Shown here: one piece after another, positions 1-6,095 of the stretch
Layout of the letters: the number at the start of each line of letters is the position of its first letter
Numbering within the stretch: position 1 is the stretch's first letter
Source of the DNA: Planctomycetota bacterium
Lineage (GTDB): Bacteria; Planctomycetota; Phycisphaerae; Tepidisphaerales; Tepidisphaeraceae
Assembly: GCA_029777755.1 (NCBI GenBank)
Contig: JAKORQ010000639.1
Span: 1 to 7,930, forward strand
DNA length: 7,930 nucleotides
Direction: 5' to 3'
Position numbers and translations under genes: made by a program
Notes under the pieces: generated by a model
The model's database searches: none
Seen by the model: only the letters and a program-made list of their open reading frames with translations
What the model was told of the DNA's origin: nothing

Positions 1-45
1 CAGTTCCTGGTTCCAGCCCTCCTCGGGCAGATCAGCTTTCGACAT
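1..45 (-). CDS. 5' end of an unidentified gene (partial, first 15 codons)
   Basis: On the minus strand an ATG at 45-43 opens a frame that runs off the window edge without a stop and reads MSKADLPEEGWNQEL. The MSK start followed by a charged stretch looks like an ordinary cytoplasmic N-terminus, but 15 residues are too few for any family assignment. There is no Shine-Dalgarno sequence before the ATG. A TACAAT box lies only 8 bp upstream, so the transcript could begin almost at the start codon. The gene has the same orientation as mreB and lies 155 bp downstream of its stop, so it may be separately transcribed. The start does not resemble an mreC N-terminus, which would normally soon show a membrane anchor, but too little is visible to exclude it. 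The start codon itself is an inference. Confidence 0.4.
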   Translation of the reverse strand, partial: MSKADLPEEGWNQEL

Positions 46-53
46 GGCGTGGC

Positions 54-81
54 ATTGTAGGGATTGCCGCCCGCAGGCAAA
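54..81 (-). promoter_or_regulatory. Candidate promoter for the gene starting at 45
   Basis: Read on the minus strand, TACAAT (59-54) matches five of six positions of the sigma-70 type -10 box. A weak -35 candidate, TTTGCC (81-76), lies 16 bp upstream; the overlapping TTGCCT (80-75) matches better but at a 15 bp spacing. Transcription would start about 2 nt before the ATG at 45, that is, nearly leaderless, which fits the missing Shine-Dalgarno. This is pattern matching by eye only. Confidence 0.3.
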
Positions 82-200
82 GAGTGGCCCGATCAGTGTC
101 ATGCGGCGAACATCGAATCTCCCACTTCGGCCGTCTCGGAATCCCGCGGGTCGGACCAACCTCCTCTACTGTGCCCCTCAGTGCCTTCGTATCGCAGCAC

Positions 201-1262
201 CTAGAACTCGCTCTCGTCGGACTCCATGGCCTCCTTGAGTGTCTCAAGGTTCTCAAGACAGATCGCAGTACCGCGAGCGACGCAAGTCAGCGGATCGTCG
301 GCGAGCTTTACTTCCAGTCCCGTGGCATTGGCGATCACCTGTGTCAGGCCACGCAGCTGGCTCGAACCGCCAGCCATCATGATGCCGTTGTTGACCAGGT
401 CGGCCGCCAGTTCCGGCTCGGCCCTTTCCAGCGTCTTTACCACCGCCTCGACGATCTGGCTCACCGGCTCCTGCAGAGCCTCGCGGATCTCGGCGGCCGT
501 CACGATGGTCTTGCGCGGCAAGCCGCTGATGAGATCCCGCCCGCGCACTTCCATGGCCGGCTCTTTCTCAGCGAACGGGGCGGCCGAGCCAATCTCGATC
601 TTGATCTTCTCGGCGGTCTGCTCGCCGATCGCCATGTTGTACGTCTTCTTCACGTGGTTGATGATGGCGGCATCGAAATCATCGCCGGCCACGCGGATGG
701 ACGTACTGGTGGAGATGTCGGCCAGCGAGATGATCGCCACCTCAGTGGTACCGCCGCCGATGTCGACGATCATGTTCGCCACCGGCTCGGCGATAGGCAG
801 CCCGGCACCAATGGCGGCCGCCATCGGCTCCATGAGCAGGTAGACCCTGCTTGCGCCGGCATTCTGCGCTGACACGAAAACCGCCCTCTTCTCCACGCCG
901 GTGATGCCGGATGGGATAGCAATGACGACACGGGGCTGCACGAACGTCTTGCCGCCATGCACCTTCTTGATGAAGTAGGAGAGCATCGCCTCGGTGATCT
1001 CGAAGTCAGAGATCACGCCGTCCTTCATGGGACGGATGGCGCTGATGGAGCCGGGCGTCTTGCCAAGCATCTCCTTGGCAACATGCCCCACGGCGGGTCC
1101 CGATGCCGTTTGCAGGACCTGGTTGGTACTTTTGTGCACCGCCACCACAGAGGGCTCGTTAAGAACGATCCCCTGCCCTTTGACACAGACCAGGGTATTG
1201 CAGGTACCCAGGTCGATGCCCATGTCCATTCCGAATAGACTATTGAGCCAGGTGCGCAGCAA
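201..1262 (-). CDS. mreB: Rod shape-determining protein MreB (bacterial actin)
   Basis: MreB is an actin-fold ATPase that polymerises on the inner face of the cytoplasmic membrane and steers the elongasome during lateral-wall growth. The 353-residue product has normal family length. The actin nucleotide-binding elements are present: phosphate-1 GIDLGTCNT (about 15-23, with D17), the LNEPSVVA stretch (34-41), EPMAAAIGAGLP (145-156), phosphate-2 VDIGGGTTEVA (166-176) and the adenosine motif MMAGGSSQLRG (295-305). The first 12 residues (MLRTWLNSLFGM) are hydrophobic and amphipathic, like the membrane-binding leader of Gram-negative MreB proteins. The start is TTG (1262-1260): the codon before it is an in-frame TGA, and AAGGAG lies 6 nt upstream, so no earlier start is possible. 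The tail is acidic (MESDESEF). No mreC or mreD follows within the window; 155 bp separate the stop from the next possible gene. The gene is divergent from the membrane glycosyltransferase at 1440. Identification is secure; MreB versus the paralogue Mbl cannot be settled by eye. Confidence 0.96.
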   Translation of the reverse strand: MLRTWLNSLFGMDMGIDLGTCNTLVCVKGQGIVLNEPSVVAVHKSTNQVLQTASGPAVGHVAKEMLGKTPGSISAIRPMKDGVISDFEITEAMLSYFIKKVHGGKTFVQPRVVIAIPSGITGVEKRAVFVSAQNAGASRVYLLMEPMAAAIGAGLPIAEPVANMIVDIGGGTTEVAIISLADISTSTSIRVAGDDFDAAIINHVKKTYNMAIGEQTAEKIKIEIGSAAPFAEKEPAMEVRGRDLISGLPRKTIVTAAEIREALQEPVSQIVEAVVKTLERAEPELAADLVNNGIMMAGGSSQLRGLTQVIANATGLEVKLADDPLTCVARGTAICLENLETLKEAMESDESEF

Positions 1263-1268
1263 TCACAT

Positions 1269-1274
1269 CTCCTT
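1269..1274 (-). promoter_or_regulatory. Shine-Dalgarno of mreB, fixing the TTG start
   Basis: AAGGAG on the minus strand sits 6 nt before TTG at 1262-1260. The three bases directly before TTG are TGA, in frame, so TTG is the first codon that can start the frame. The next in-frame ATG codons (M12 and M14) would remove the hydrophobic leader and have no comparable ribosome-binding site. Confidence 0.8.
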
Positions 1275-1284
1275 GTGCTGGAGC

Positions 1285-1313
1285 AATGTACCGATTAGAC
1301 GCTGCAAGTCCAA
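1285..1313 (-). promoter_or_regulatory. Weak candidate promoter for mreB
   Basis: On the minus strand TTGGAC (1313-1308) and TACATT (1290-1285) are separated by 17 bp, about 10 bp before the mreB Shine-Dalgarno. The matches to consensus are only 3/6 and 4/6. A perfect TTGACA also occurs at 1440-1435, but its nearest -10-like box (TATAGT, 1414-1409) is 20 bp away, which is too far for a standard promoter. The 177-bp gap between mreB and the divergent gene must hold promoters for both; which boxes are used is unclear. Confidence 0.22.
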
Positions 1314-1439
1314 CTCTATCAATAGTTACGATCAAACACCCTGAGGCAGTCGTCCGGGTTTTCCCATGCCCGCAGATGCAGTTTTACCGCAGCCTGCGAC
1401 CAGCGCCAACTATAACCGCCCTGGCCGGTAATACTGTCA

Positions 1440-3248
1440 ATGGATGCGGATTGCGACCTGATGGCGACCCGGGAAATGCGCACCCGGCCGCCGGGAAAAC
1501 CTGGTGTGACCGGCTCGTTCGTCGGAATTGGCTCGACGTTGATCTCGGCCACTATACTGATTCTCGCGGCAATCTGGGGAGCGCATCTGCACCACCAGAC
1601 ATGGGACGCCACCGAACCGATTCGCTTCAGGGGAGACATCACCAACGCCTACAACCAGGGCAGACGGTCTGCGGAGGTGGGGTTGTGGGATACCTACGAC
1701 AAGGTAGCTGCCACCTCGCGAAAGAATCGCGAAGGCAGGATTGACTACTCGCTGGATTACCCGCCCCTCCGGCTGGCCATGGCCCACTATTGGTACCGCT
1801 GGACCAGCGAAAAGTTCCCAGACGTGAAAGACTGGCAGAACACGCGCCAGTTCAACAGCCCCCTGCTGCTGATGAATGAAGTGCTGCTGGCGATGGCCGC
1901 CGCCGCAACTTTCGGGCTTGTACATCTTGCGCGACGTTGGCAGGCGAAGCATCGGCTGGGCGACGCCAATCCCACATTTCACACGGGATTGATCGCCAGT
2001 GCCATTGGGGCGGCGCTCGTATGGCTAAGTCCACCGGCCATGCTGGTGGGGTTTGGCTGGCCCCAGTGGGACATCGCTGTCCCGGCATTCTTCCTCACCT
2101 CACTGTTCCTGGCCTGTCGCAATGCCTGGGTGCTGGCAGGCGTGGTAATCGCGATCGGCTCGCTGTTCAAGGGGCAAACGCTGGTTGGAGTGCCGCTACT
2201 GGCCATCTGGCCGATTGTGGCCGGCCGACCGTTGGCCGCGGTCAGGTTTCTCATCGGATTTCTCCTCGCGGCCGGCGTGATCATGACGCCGTTTGCAATG
2301 CACAAGGGTCATTCACCGGCTCGGTCGGAAATCGTGTGGTTCGGCCTAGCCGGGCTGCTTCCGTGGCTGCTGGGGATCGCGCGACCCCGGGCCGGGAATA
2401 TCCGCTGGTTCTGGTGGATAGCGCCGGCTGCCATCGTAGTGGCAGTATGCACCATGGCAGGATTGATCGCGGCATGGCTGATCGGCGCGGCCATCGGCGG
2501 TGCTGCGGCGATCCTCGTCTACATACTTGCGCAGAAGCTGCCCTGGCGACACCAGCTCACTTTGCCGGCGTTGGGTCTTGTCGTTGCCATCTGGTCAACC
2601 GCCTTGCTGTCGGATGCGAGCTGGAACTGGCTGAAGATCGGGATCCTCTGGGGTAGCGACCACTACCAGGCGATGGTGATGGGTGCGCCAAGTAATCTGG
2701 CCGCCATCCTGCCACAGTTCCAGGTTAATAGACCGTCACTGGTTGCCTTCACCTGTCCTGATTGGCTCTGGAGTTACGAGGTGACGTGGAAGGCCCTGCT
2801 GCGCAGCATTTTCGTGATCGGCTCGGTCATGTGCGCTATCGCCATGGGCATCCACTACCGTCGGCGCAACCCGGCATTCCTGCTGGCGGCCGCCACTTGC
2901 TGGCTGCTGTTCGTCACCTTCCCTGCCCAGATCCATGAGCGCTATGTCCTGTATCCGGCCATCGCCAGCGCCTGCGTCATCGCGATGGGATTCGGCTGGA
3001 CCATGATGCATATCGCCATCGCCCTTATCGCGGTTCTGCCGGTACTTCATGGGATGCTGGGCGCCGGCCAACATGCCCTGTTCCTGGCCGATACCATGGA
3101 ACCCGGTTTCGGCGCTCGTCTGTTTCAGTACGTGCGGGTGACGCACCCGGGTATGGGGTGGGCACTGATAACCATCACCCTGGTATGCCTGTGGAAGTCG
3201 ATGGACCTGCGCCGGCCGAAGGTTCTGAAGGAATCTCCTGGCGCATAA
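1440..3248 (+). CDS. Polytopic membrane protein, probable GT-C type glycosyltransferase
   Basis: A 602-residue, strongly hydrophobic protein with roughly a dozen membrane segments, the first at about 30-48. GT-C enzymes transfer sugars from polyprenol-phosphate donors outside the cytoplasmic membrane. The family-like signs are an aspartate in the first external loop (FRGD, D66), a DYPP motif (106-109, in SLDYPPLRL) like that of the ALG6/ALG8 and bacterial mannosyltransferase-like proteins, a GWPQWD segment (206-211), an FKGQ (243-246) before a membrane helix, and HERYVLYPA (499-507) near the C-terminus. Together these resemble bacterial Gpi18/ALG6-like predicted membrane transferases; donor and acceptor cannot be deduced. 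Start choice is uncertain: ATG at 1440, 1461 and 1476 are all in frame and none has a good Shine-Dalgarno; the differences affect only the short cytosolic head. It is divergent from mreB and converges on the GT4 gene with 12 bp between stops. The family class is an inference from motifs and topology. Confidence 0.85.
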   Translation: MDADCDLMATREMRTRPPGKPGVTGSFVGIGSTLISATILILAAIWGAHLHHQTWDATEPIRFRGDITNAYNQGRRSAEVGLWDTYDKVAATSRKNREGRIDYSLDYPPLRLAMAHYWYRWTSEKFPDVKDWQNTRQFNSPLLLMNEVLLAMAAAATFGLVHLARRWQAKHRLGDANPTFHTGLIASAIGAALVWLSPPAMLVGFGWPQWDIAVPAFFLTSLFLACRNAWVLAGVVIAIGSLFKGQTLVGVPLLAIWPIVAGRPLAAVRFLIGFLLAAGVIMTPFAMHKGHSPARSEIVWFGLAGLLPWLLGIARPRAGNIRWFWWIAPAAIVVAVCTMAGLIAAWLIGAAIGGAAAILVYILAQKLPWRHQLTLPALGLVVAIWSTALLSDASWNWLKIGILWGSDHYQAMVMGAPSNLAAILPQFQVNRPSLVAFTCPDWLWSYEVTWKALLRSIFVIGSVMCAIAMGIHYRRRNPAFLLAAATCWLLFVTFPAQIHERYVLYPAIASACVIAMGFGWTMMHIAIALIAVLPVLHGMLGAGQHALFLADTMEPGFGARLFQYVRVTHPGMGWALITITLVCLWKSMDLRRPKVLKESPGA

Positions 3249-3279
3249 AACCCGACAGCCTTACCCAAAGAACGGGCTG
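3247..3279 (-). terminator. Weak candidate terminator of the GT4 glycosyltransferase gene
   Basis: Between the two convergent stop codons, CAGCC (3256-3260) and GGCTG (3275-3279) can pair around a 14-nt loop. On the minus strand the stem is followed after 5 nt by TTTT (3250-3247). The 5-bp stem overlaps the last codons of the minus-strand gene and the T-run is short, so this is at best a weak intrinsic terminator. No better hairpin was seen in this junction. Confidence 0.2.
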
Positions 3280-4607
3280 CGCTGCTCAGGACGCGGGGCG
3301 GCCGCTCTCCTGGGCAGCATCTCCAGAGGATCTTCCGAAGGCGCCGGACGGAAGTTGCCGCTGGCCGCCTCCTCGTACATCCGCATCATCGCAGGAAGCA
3401 CGGCCTCCAGGCTGTAACGATCCTCGATAAGCGATTCGGCCTCCCTGCCTATCTGGCGGAAGGCATCGGGATCCTTCAGTACATGCACCGCCTTCTCGGC
3501 AAACTGCTCCGGAGAGAAGAAGTCGGCCAGGAGGCCCGTTCGGCCATCCTGGATCATCTCCATCACCGGCAGCGTGTTTGACGCGAGCACGACCGCACCA
3601 CAGCTCATCGCGTCCATCATGCTCCACGAGAGCACGAACGGGACGGTCAGATAGATGTGCAGATCCGTGCTGGCGAGCAATCTCCCCAGTTCGCCCATCG
3701 GCAGCCGGCCGACGAAGGCGAACTTGTCCATGTCGTATTGGTCTTGCGAAAGCACCCACTCCTTGAACGTCTTGCCGTCGGTGTGCTGGGTATCCCCGCC
3801 GTATGCAACGCGATCCTCGCCGACCACGATGAACTTCACGTCCGGGTACTGCTGGTAGATCAGCTTGGCCGCCTTCATGAAGATGTCGAAGCCGCGCATG
3901 GACTCGAAGCCGCGGCTGACGTACGTCACCACGCGAGTCGTTGGCCCGATCTCCACCCCGGCGATGGTGCGCACTTGGCGGCTGGCGACCGGCGGGCGGA
4001 GCTGGTCCTTGTACGAGTGGTAGATTTGCCGATCGACACCATCGAAGATCACGCGCAGCTTGGGATAATACTCGCGAGGGAAGCGCGACTTCTGGAAAAG
4101 TGTCGGGGTATAGCCGCCGTCGCAGTTCTGCAGGTCCAGCAGGATCATGGCATTGCGGCAGCGGGAACGCAGGTAGGTCATGTCCGATGACGACCAGGGT
4201 AGGTCGTGCCGGAAATCCATGTCGGTGTGCTCGCCGTGTGGGTGGTAGTAGTACTCAAAGAAGTTGATGATCGGCGTGTTAGGGTAAAGCTCTCGCAGGA
4301 ACAGCGTCGAGCCAAACCCGGAATGCCCGACGATCAGGTCGGGCCTGATATCCAGCCGACTTTTCAACGCGTGATACACGCCATCGCAATGCCAGACGGC
4401 GTTCTCGAAGGTACGGCTGCAGTAGTGGGTCCGCTGGGTCGCGCCGCCGGTGACGCGATAGATGACTTTGCGGACGCCGTCGTTCACGTTCGCCACTTCA
4501 GCCCTGGCGGTCACAAACGTGCAATCCCACTTCAGGCGATGAGTGAGAAAACGCGCTATATGCCCGAACTGAGCCGGGTAATTCTGATGTACGTAGAGAA
4601 CGTGCAT
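3261..4607 (-). CDS. Glycosyltransferase, GT4/GT-B type
   Basis: A soluble two-domain (GT-B) glycosyltransferase of 448 residues that would move a sugar from an activated donor, probably at the cytoplasmic face of the membrane. The N-terminal domain opens with MHVLYVHQNYPAQFGHIARF, a signature of one GT4 subgroup, followed by DLIVGHSGFGSTLFLRELYP (90-109). The C-terminal domain begins with RVVTYVSRGFESMRGFDIFM (225-244), continues with FIVVGED (259-265) and FAFVGRLP (297-303), and has the donor-site segment SWSMMDAMSCGAVVLASN (327-344). In that segment aspartate (D332) stands where most GT4 enzymes carry the second glutamate of the EX7E motif, and no glutamate lies seven residues before it. 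The tail (about 424-448) is proline/arginine-rich and probably unstructured. I chose ATG 4607 because the family signature begins exactly there. A TTG at 4724 would add 39 unrelated residues and overlap the divergent gene. No Shine-Dalgarno is visible. Donor and acceptor are unknown. Confidence 0.9.
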   Translation of the reverse strand: MHVLYVHQNYPAQFGHIARFLTHRLKWDCTFVTARAEVANVNDGVRKVIYRVTGGATQRTHYCSRTFENAVWHCDGVYHALKSRLDIRPDLIVGHSGFGSTLFLRELYPNTPIINFFEYYYHPHGEHTDMDFRHDLPWSSSDMTYLRSRCRNAMILLDLQNCDGGYTPTLFQKSRFPREYYPKLRVIFDGVDRQIYHSYKDQLRPPVASRQVRTIAGVEIGPTTRVVTYVSRGFESMRGFDIFMKAAKLIYQQYPDVKFIVVGEDRVAYGGDTQHTDGKTFKEWVLSQDQYDMDKFAFVGRLPMGELGRLLASTDLHIYLTVPFVLSWSMMDAMSCGAVVLASNTLPVMEMIQDGRTGLLADFFSPEQFAEKAVHVLKDPDAFRQIGREAESLIEDRYSLEAVLPAMMRMYEEAASGNFRPAPSEDPLEMLPRRAAAPRPEQRSPFFG

Positions 4608-4614
4608 GTGGTAC

Positions 4615-4643
4615 TGAGTACGCCCACCGGCGGAAACTGTCAA
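4615..4643 (-). promoter_or_regulatory. Candidate promoter of the GT4 gene, possibly giving a leaderless mRNA
   Basis: Minus strand: a perfect TTGACA (4643-4638) is followed after 17 bp by TACTCA (4620-4615), a poor -10 match. Transcription would start about position 4608, next to the ATG at 4607, so the mRNA would have essentially no leader, consistent with the absent Shine-Dalgarno. The -35 is convincing, the -10 is not. Confidence 0.3.
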
Positions 4644-4647
4644 CGCA

Positions 4648-4668
4648 CCAACCCCACTGGAGTGTTGG
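4648..4668. promoter_or_regulatory. Small dyad between the divergent promoters, possible operator
   Basis: In the 110-bp gap between divergent genes, CACT (4655-4658) and AGTG (4661-4664) form a perfect 10-bp dyad around GG. CCAAC (4648-4652) and GTTGG (4664-4668) form a second dyad on nearly the same axis. It lies between the -35 of the minus-strand gene and the -10 of the plus-strand gene, where a regulator could affect both. The dyads are short and could occur by chance. Confidence 0.25.
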
Positions 4669-4676
4669 CGACATCG

Positions 4677-4685
4677 TGGTATAAG
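4677..4685 (+). promoter_or_regulatory. Extended -10 promoter of the dehydrogenase gene
   Basis: TGG directly followed by TATAAG (4680-4685, 5/6 of TATAAT) forms an extended -10 element. No good -35 box lies 16-18 bp upstream, which is acceptable for extended -10 promoters. Transcription would start near 4692, leaving a leader of about 26 nt that contains AAGGAG at 4707-4712. Confidence 0.45.
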
Positions 4686-4717
4686 TTGTCGACCATCAGC
4701 AGGAAGAAGGAGCCGCA

Positions 4718-5722
4718 ATGTCAAAAGACGTCAAGATCGCACTGGTCATCAGCGAAAACATTCAAAACAGGATGTTCACGCCCCGCGACCTGGAAACGCT
4801 CAAGTCGCTGGGAAATGTTGCTGGCCCGGTGAATCTGAATGACGCGGCCGCCCTCGCGGCCCTGCTCGATGGAGCAAGGATTGCCGTTACCGGCTGGGGT
4901 TCTCCCCGCTTCGATGCCGCCCTGCTTGCGAAAGCTCCCGACCTGCGGATGGTGGCGCACACGGCCGGGACGGTCAAAGGGATCGTCTCAGATGAGCTGT
5001 ATGATCGCGGGATCGTGGTTACCACGTCGGCGGCGGCCAATGCCGTGCCGGTGGCGCAATATACCGTGGCGATGATGGTCTCGCTGCTCAAGCAGGTTCC
5101 ATGGTTGGCGGACGCCTACAACAAGGCCGACCAGAAGGAAATCGAGCGCCGCCGGGCAGTGGTGCGCGAGCTGGAGGCGATGCGGCTGTCGATCATCGGG
5201 GCATCGCGGGTTGGACGCGAGGTCATCAAGCTGCTTAAGGGATATCCCGACCTGGAGATTCTCTGCTACGACCCGTATCTCTCAGACTCGGCCGCCAGGG
5301 AACTCGGTGTGATCAAGGTGTCGCTTGAGGAGGCCTGCCGCTGCGAGCTGGTCTCGATCCACGCCCCCAGCATCCCTGAGACGCGGCACATGTTCAACGC
5401 CCGCACGCTGGCACTGCTGCCCGATCACGCGGTGCTAATCAATACGTCGCGCGGGGCGCTGATCGACGAGGCGGCACTGGTGGCCGAGTGCGCCCGCCGG
5501 CCGCTGTATGTGATGCTGGACGTCACCGACCCCGAGCCAATGCCAACCGACTCTCCGCTGCGCAAGAATCCGAACATCATCGTCACGCCGCATATCGCCG
5601 GCGCCATGAACCAGGCCTGCAAGGGCATGGGCCGACTGACCATCGGCGAGATCCGCCGCTTCCTTAATGGAGAAAAGCTCCAGCACGCGGTGACACGGGA
5701 TATGCTTGCCACTCAGGCGTAG
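4718..5722 (+). CDS. D-isomer specific 2-hydroxyacid dehydrogenase family protein
   Basis: A 334-residue protein of the NAD-dependent D-2-hydroxyacid dehydrogenase family, which interconverts 2-hydroxyacids and 2-oxoacids in the cytoplasm. The catalytic triad of the family is present: Arg245 (NTSRGALID, 242-250), Glu273 (DVTDPEP, 268-274) and His292 (TPHIAGA, 290-296). The dinucleotide-binding region is SIIGASRVGREV (158-169). Its middle glycine of GxGxxG is replaced by Ser163, and the strand that follows ends in Asp185 (CYDPYL), as in NAD-preferring enzymes. The linker before it (about 137-157) is rich in charged residues and lacks the usual EL-x-GK-T-LGIIG form, so this is not a canonical SerA, lactate or glyoxylate reductase. 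The substrate is unknown. The ATG start is well supported by AAGGAG with a 5-nt spacer. The gene is divergent from the GT4 gene, and its last 288 bp are overlapped antisense by the AbrB-like frame. Confidence 0.93.
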   Translation: MSKDVKIALVISENIQNRMFTPRDLETLKSLGNVAGPVNLNDAAALAALLDGARIAVTGWGSPRFDAALLAKAPDLRMVAHTAGTVKGIVSDELYDRGIVVTTSAAANAVPVAQYTVAMMVSLLKQVPWLADAYNKADQKEIERRRAVVRELEAMRLSIIGASRVGREVIKLLKGYPDLEILCYDPYLSDSAARELGVIKVSLEEACRCELVSIHAPSIPETRHMFNARTLALLPDHAVLINTSRGALIDEAALVAECARRPLYVMLDVTDPEPMPTDSPLRKNPNIIVTPHIAGAMNQACKGMGRLTIGEIRRFLNGEKLQHAVTRDMLATQA

Positions 5723-6058
5723 CGCCTTGCTGGCGTTGAGACATCCCTTTTCACCACGACGCAACGATGGGACGGCGGTAAACGACGAGTAAGAAGGCGA
5801 ACCTGAGATGCGAGCACTGGTGATCTGAAGATGCAAGCGATGCTTGCTATCCGGTGACGGTAGATCACCCCGGAAAAGGTCTGCGATCTCTACCAGTGCC
5901 TCCTGAAATCTCCGTTGCTCCTCATCGGAGCGCTCGGGCGTGAGTACCAGCGATTGCCCATCCGTCATGATCTCAAACGGAGTGTCCGGTGTTACCCGCA
6001 GAAGTTCGAGGATCGGCGTGTCGATCACCATGGCGTAGCTGTTGCCGTGCATGGTCAT
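5435..6058 (-). CDS. AbrB/MazE-like DNA-binding domain with unrelated tail; probable decayed antitoxin-type gene
   Basis: The first 60 or so residues resemble the swapped-hairpin AbrB/MazE domain, which binds operator DNA as a dimer in transition-state regulators and type II antitoxins. Residues 4-7 (HGNS) are followed by YAMVIDTPILELL and VTPDTPFEIMTDGQSLVLTP (22-41), then a charged helix (EEQRRFQEALVEIADLF, 46-62). Family members of this kind usually end at about 70-85 residues; here the frame continues to 207. Residues from about 65 onward look like no known domain, and the last 288 bp lie antisense in the dehydrogenase gene. The start MTMHGNS lacks the few residues that usually precede HGNS, and there is no good Shine-Dalgarno. 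No toxin gene lies next to it. The simplest reading is a frame-shifted or truncated remnant whose stop was lost; a short active protein ending elsewhere is possible. In the -1 frame a TGA comes a few codons after DLF. Domain assignment is fairly sure, functionality is not. Confidence 0.6.
   Translation of the reverse strand: MTMHGNSYAMVIDTPILELLRVTPDTPFEIMTDGQSLVLTPERSDEEQRRFQEALVEIADLFRGDLPSPDSKHRLHLQITSARISGSPSYSSFTAVPSLRRGEKGCLNASKALRLSGKHIPCHRVLELFSIKEAADLADGQSAHALAGLVHGAGDMRRDDDVRILAQRRVGWHWLGVGDVQHHIQRPAGALGHQCRLVDQRPARRID
5721..5737 (+). terminator. Short hairpin at the dehydrogenase stop codon
   Basis: AGCGCC (5721-5726) can pair with GGCGTT (5732-5737) around a 5-nt loop, with one G-T pair. 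It starts within the TAG stop of the dehydrogenase. The only T-run (CCCTTTT) begins about 10 nt later, so this is not a textbook intrinsic terminator. It may instead protect the 3' end, or have no role. Confidence 0.25.
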
Positions 6059-6076
6059 AACGACCCAGCAAGGCGC
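5722..6076. repeat. 12-bp inverted repeat bracketing the AbrB-like remnant
   Basis: GCGCCTTGCTGG at 5722-5733 is the exact reverse complement of 6065-6076. The match continues inward with AACG on both sides if a 2-nt gap is allowed. The arms lie at the stop codon of the dehydrogenase and just upstream of the AbrB-like start. I see no target-site duplication outside the arms. About two such 12-mer pairs are expected by chance in a window this long, so only the placement makes it notable. Confidence 0.3.
5819..5869. repeat. Nested inverted repeat in the tail of the AbrB-like frame
   Basis: Outer arms GGTGATCT (5819-5826) and AGATCACC (5862-5869) are perfect over 8 bp. Inside them GCAAGC (5833-5838) and GCTTGC (5842-5847) form a perfect 6-bp hairpin with a 3-nt loop. 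The element falls where the AbrB-like frame stops resembling its family, which fits non-coding or inserted sequence. There is no T-run beside it, so it is not an obvious terminator. Confidence 0.55.
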
Positions 6077-6095
6077 AGGTTGACGGAAAGGACAT

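Noticed and set aside
100..200. Possible tRNA-like sequence downstream of mreB (ATTCGAT and CCCGCGGG strings)
   Set aside because: No acceptor stem, anticodon stem or properly paired T-arm could be drawn; the CCCGCGGG palindrome stands alone.
84..872. Plus-strand open frame of 262 codons opposite mreB
   Set aside because: It is antisense to clear MreB coding sequence, has no recognisable domain or ribosome-binding site, and long antisense frames are common in GC-rich DNA.
1409..1440. Perfect TTGACA on the minus strand at 1435-1440 as the mreB -35 box
   Set aside because: The nearest -10-like hexamers are 19-20 bp away, outside the normal spacing, so I did not call it a promoter.
1286..1744. 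Plus-strand frame of 152 codons overlapping the start of the membrane protein
   Set aside because: It shares sequence with the membrane protein in another frame and has no hydrophobic or domain pattern.
4608..4724. Longer start (TTG at 4724) for the GT4 glycosyltransferase
   Set aside because: The 39 added residues have no family resemblance and would overlap the well-supported start and promoter of the divergent dehydrogenase.
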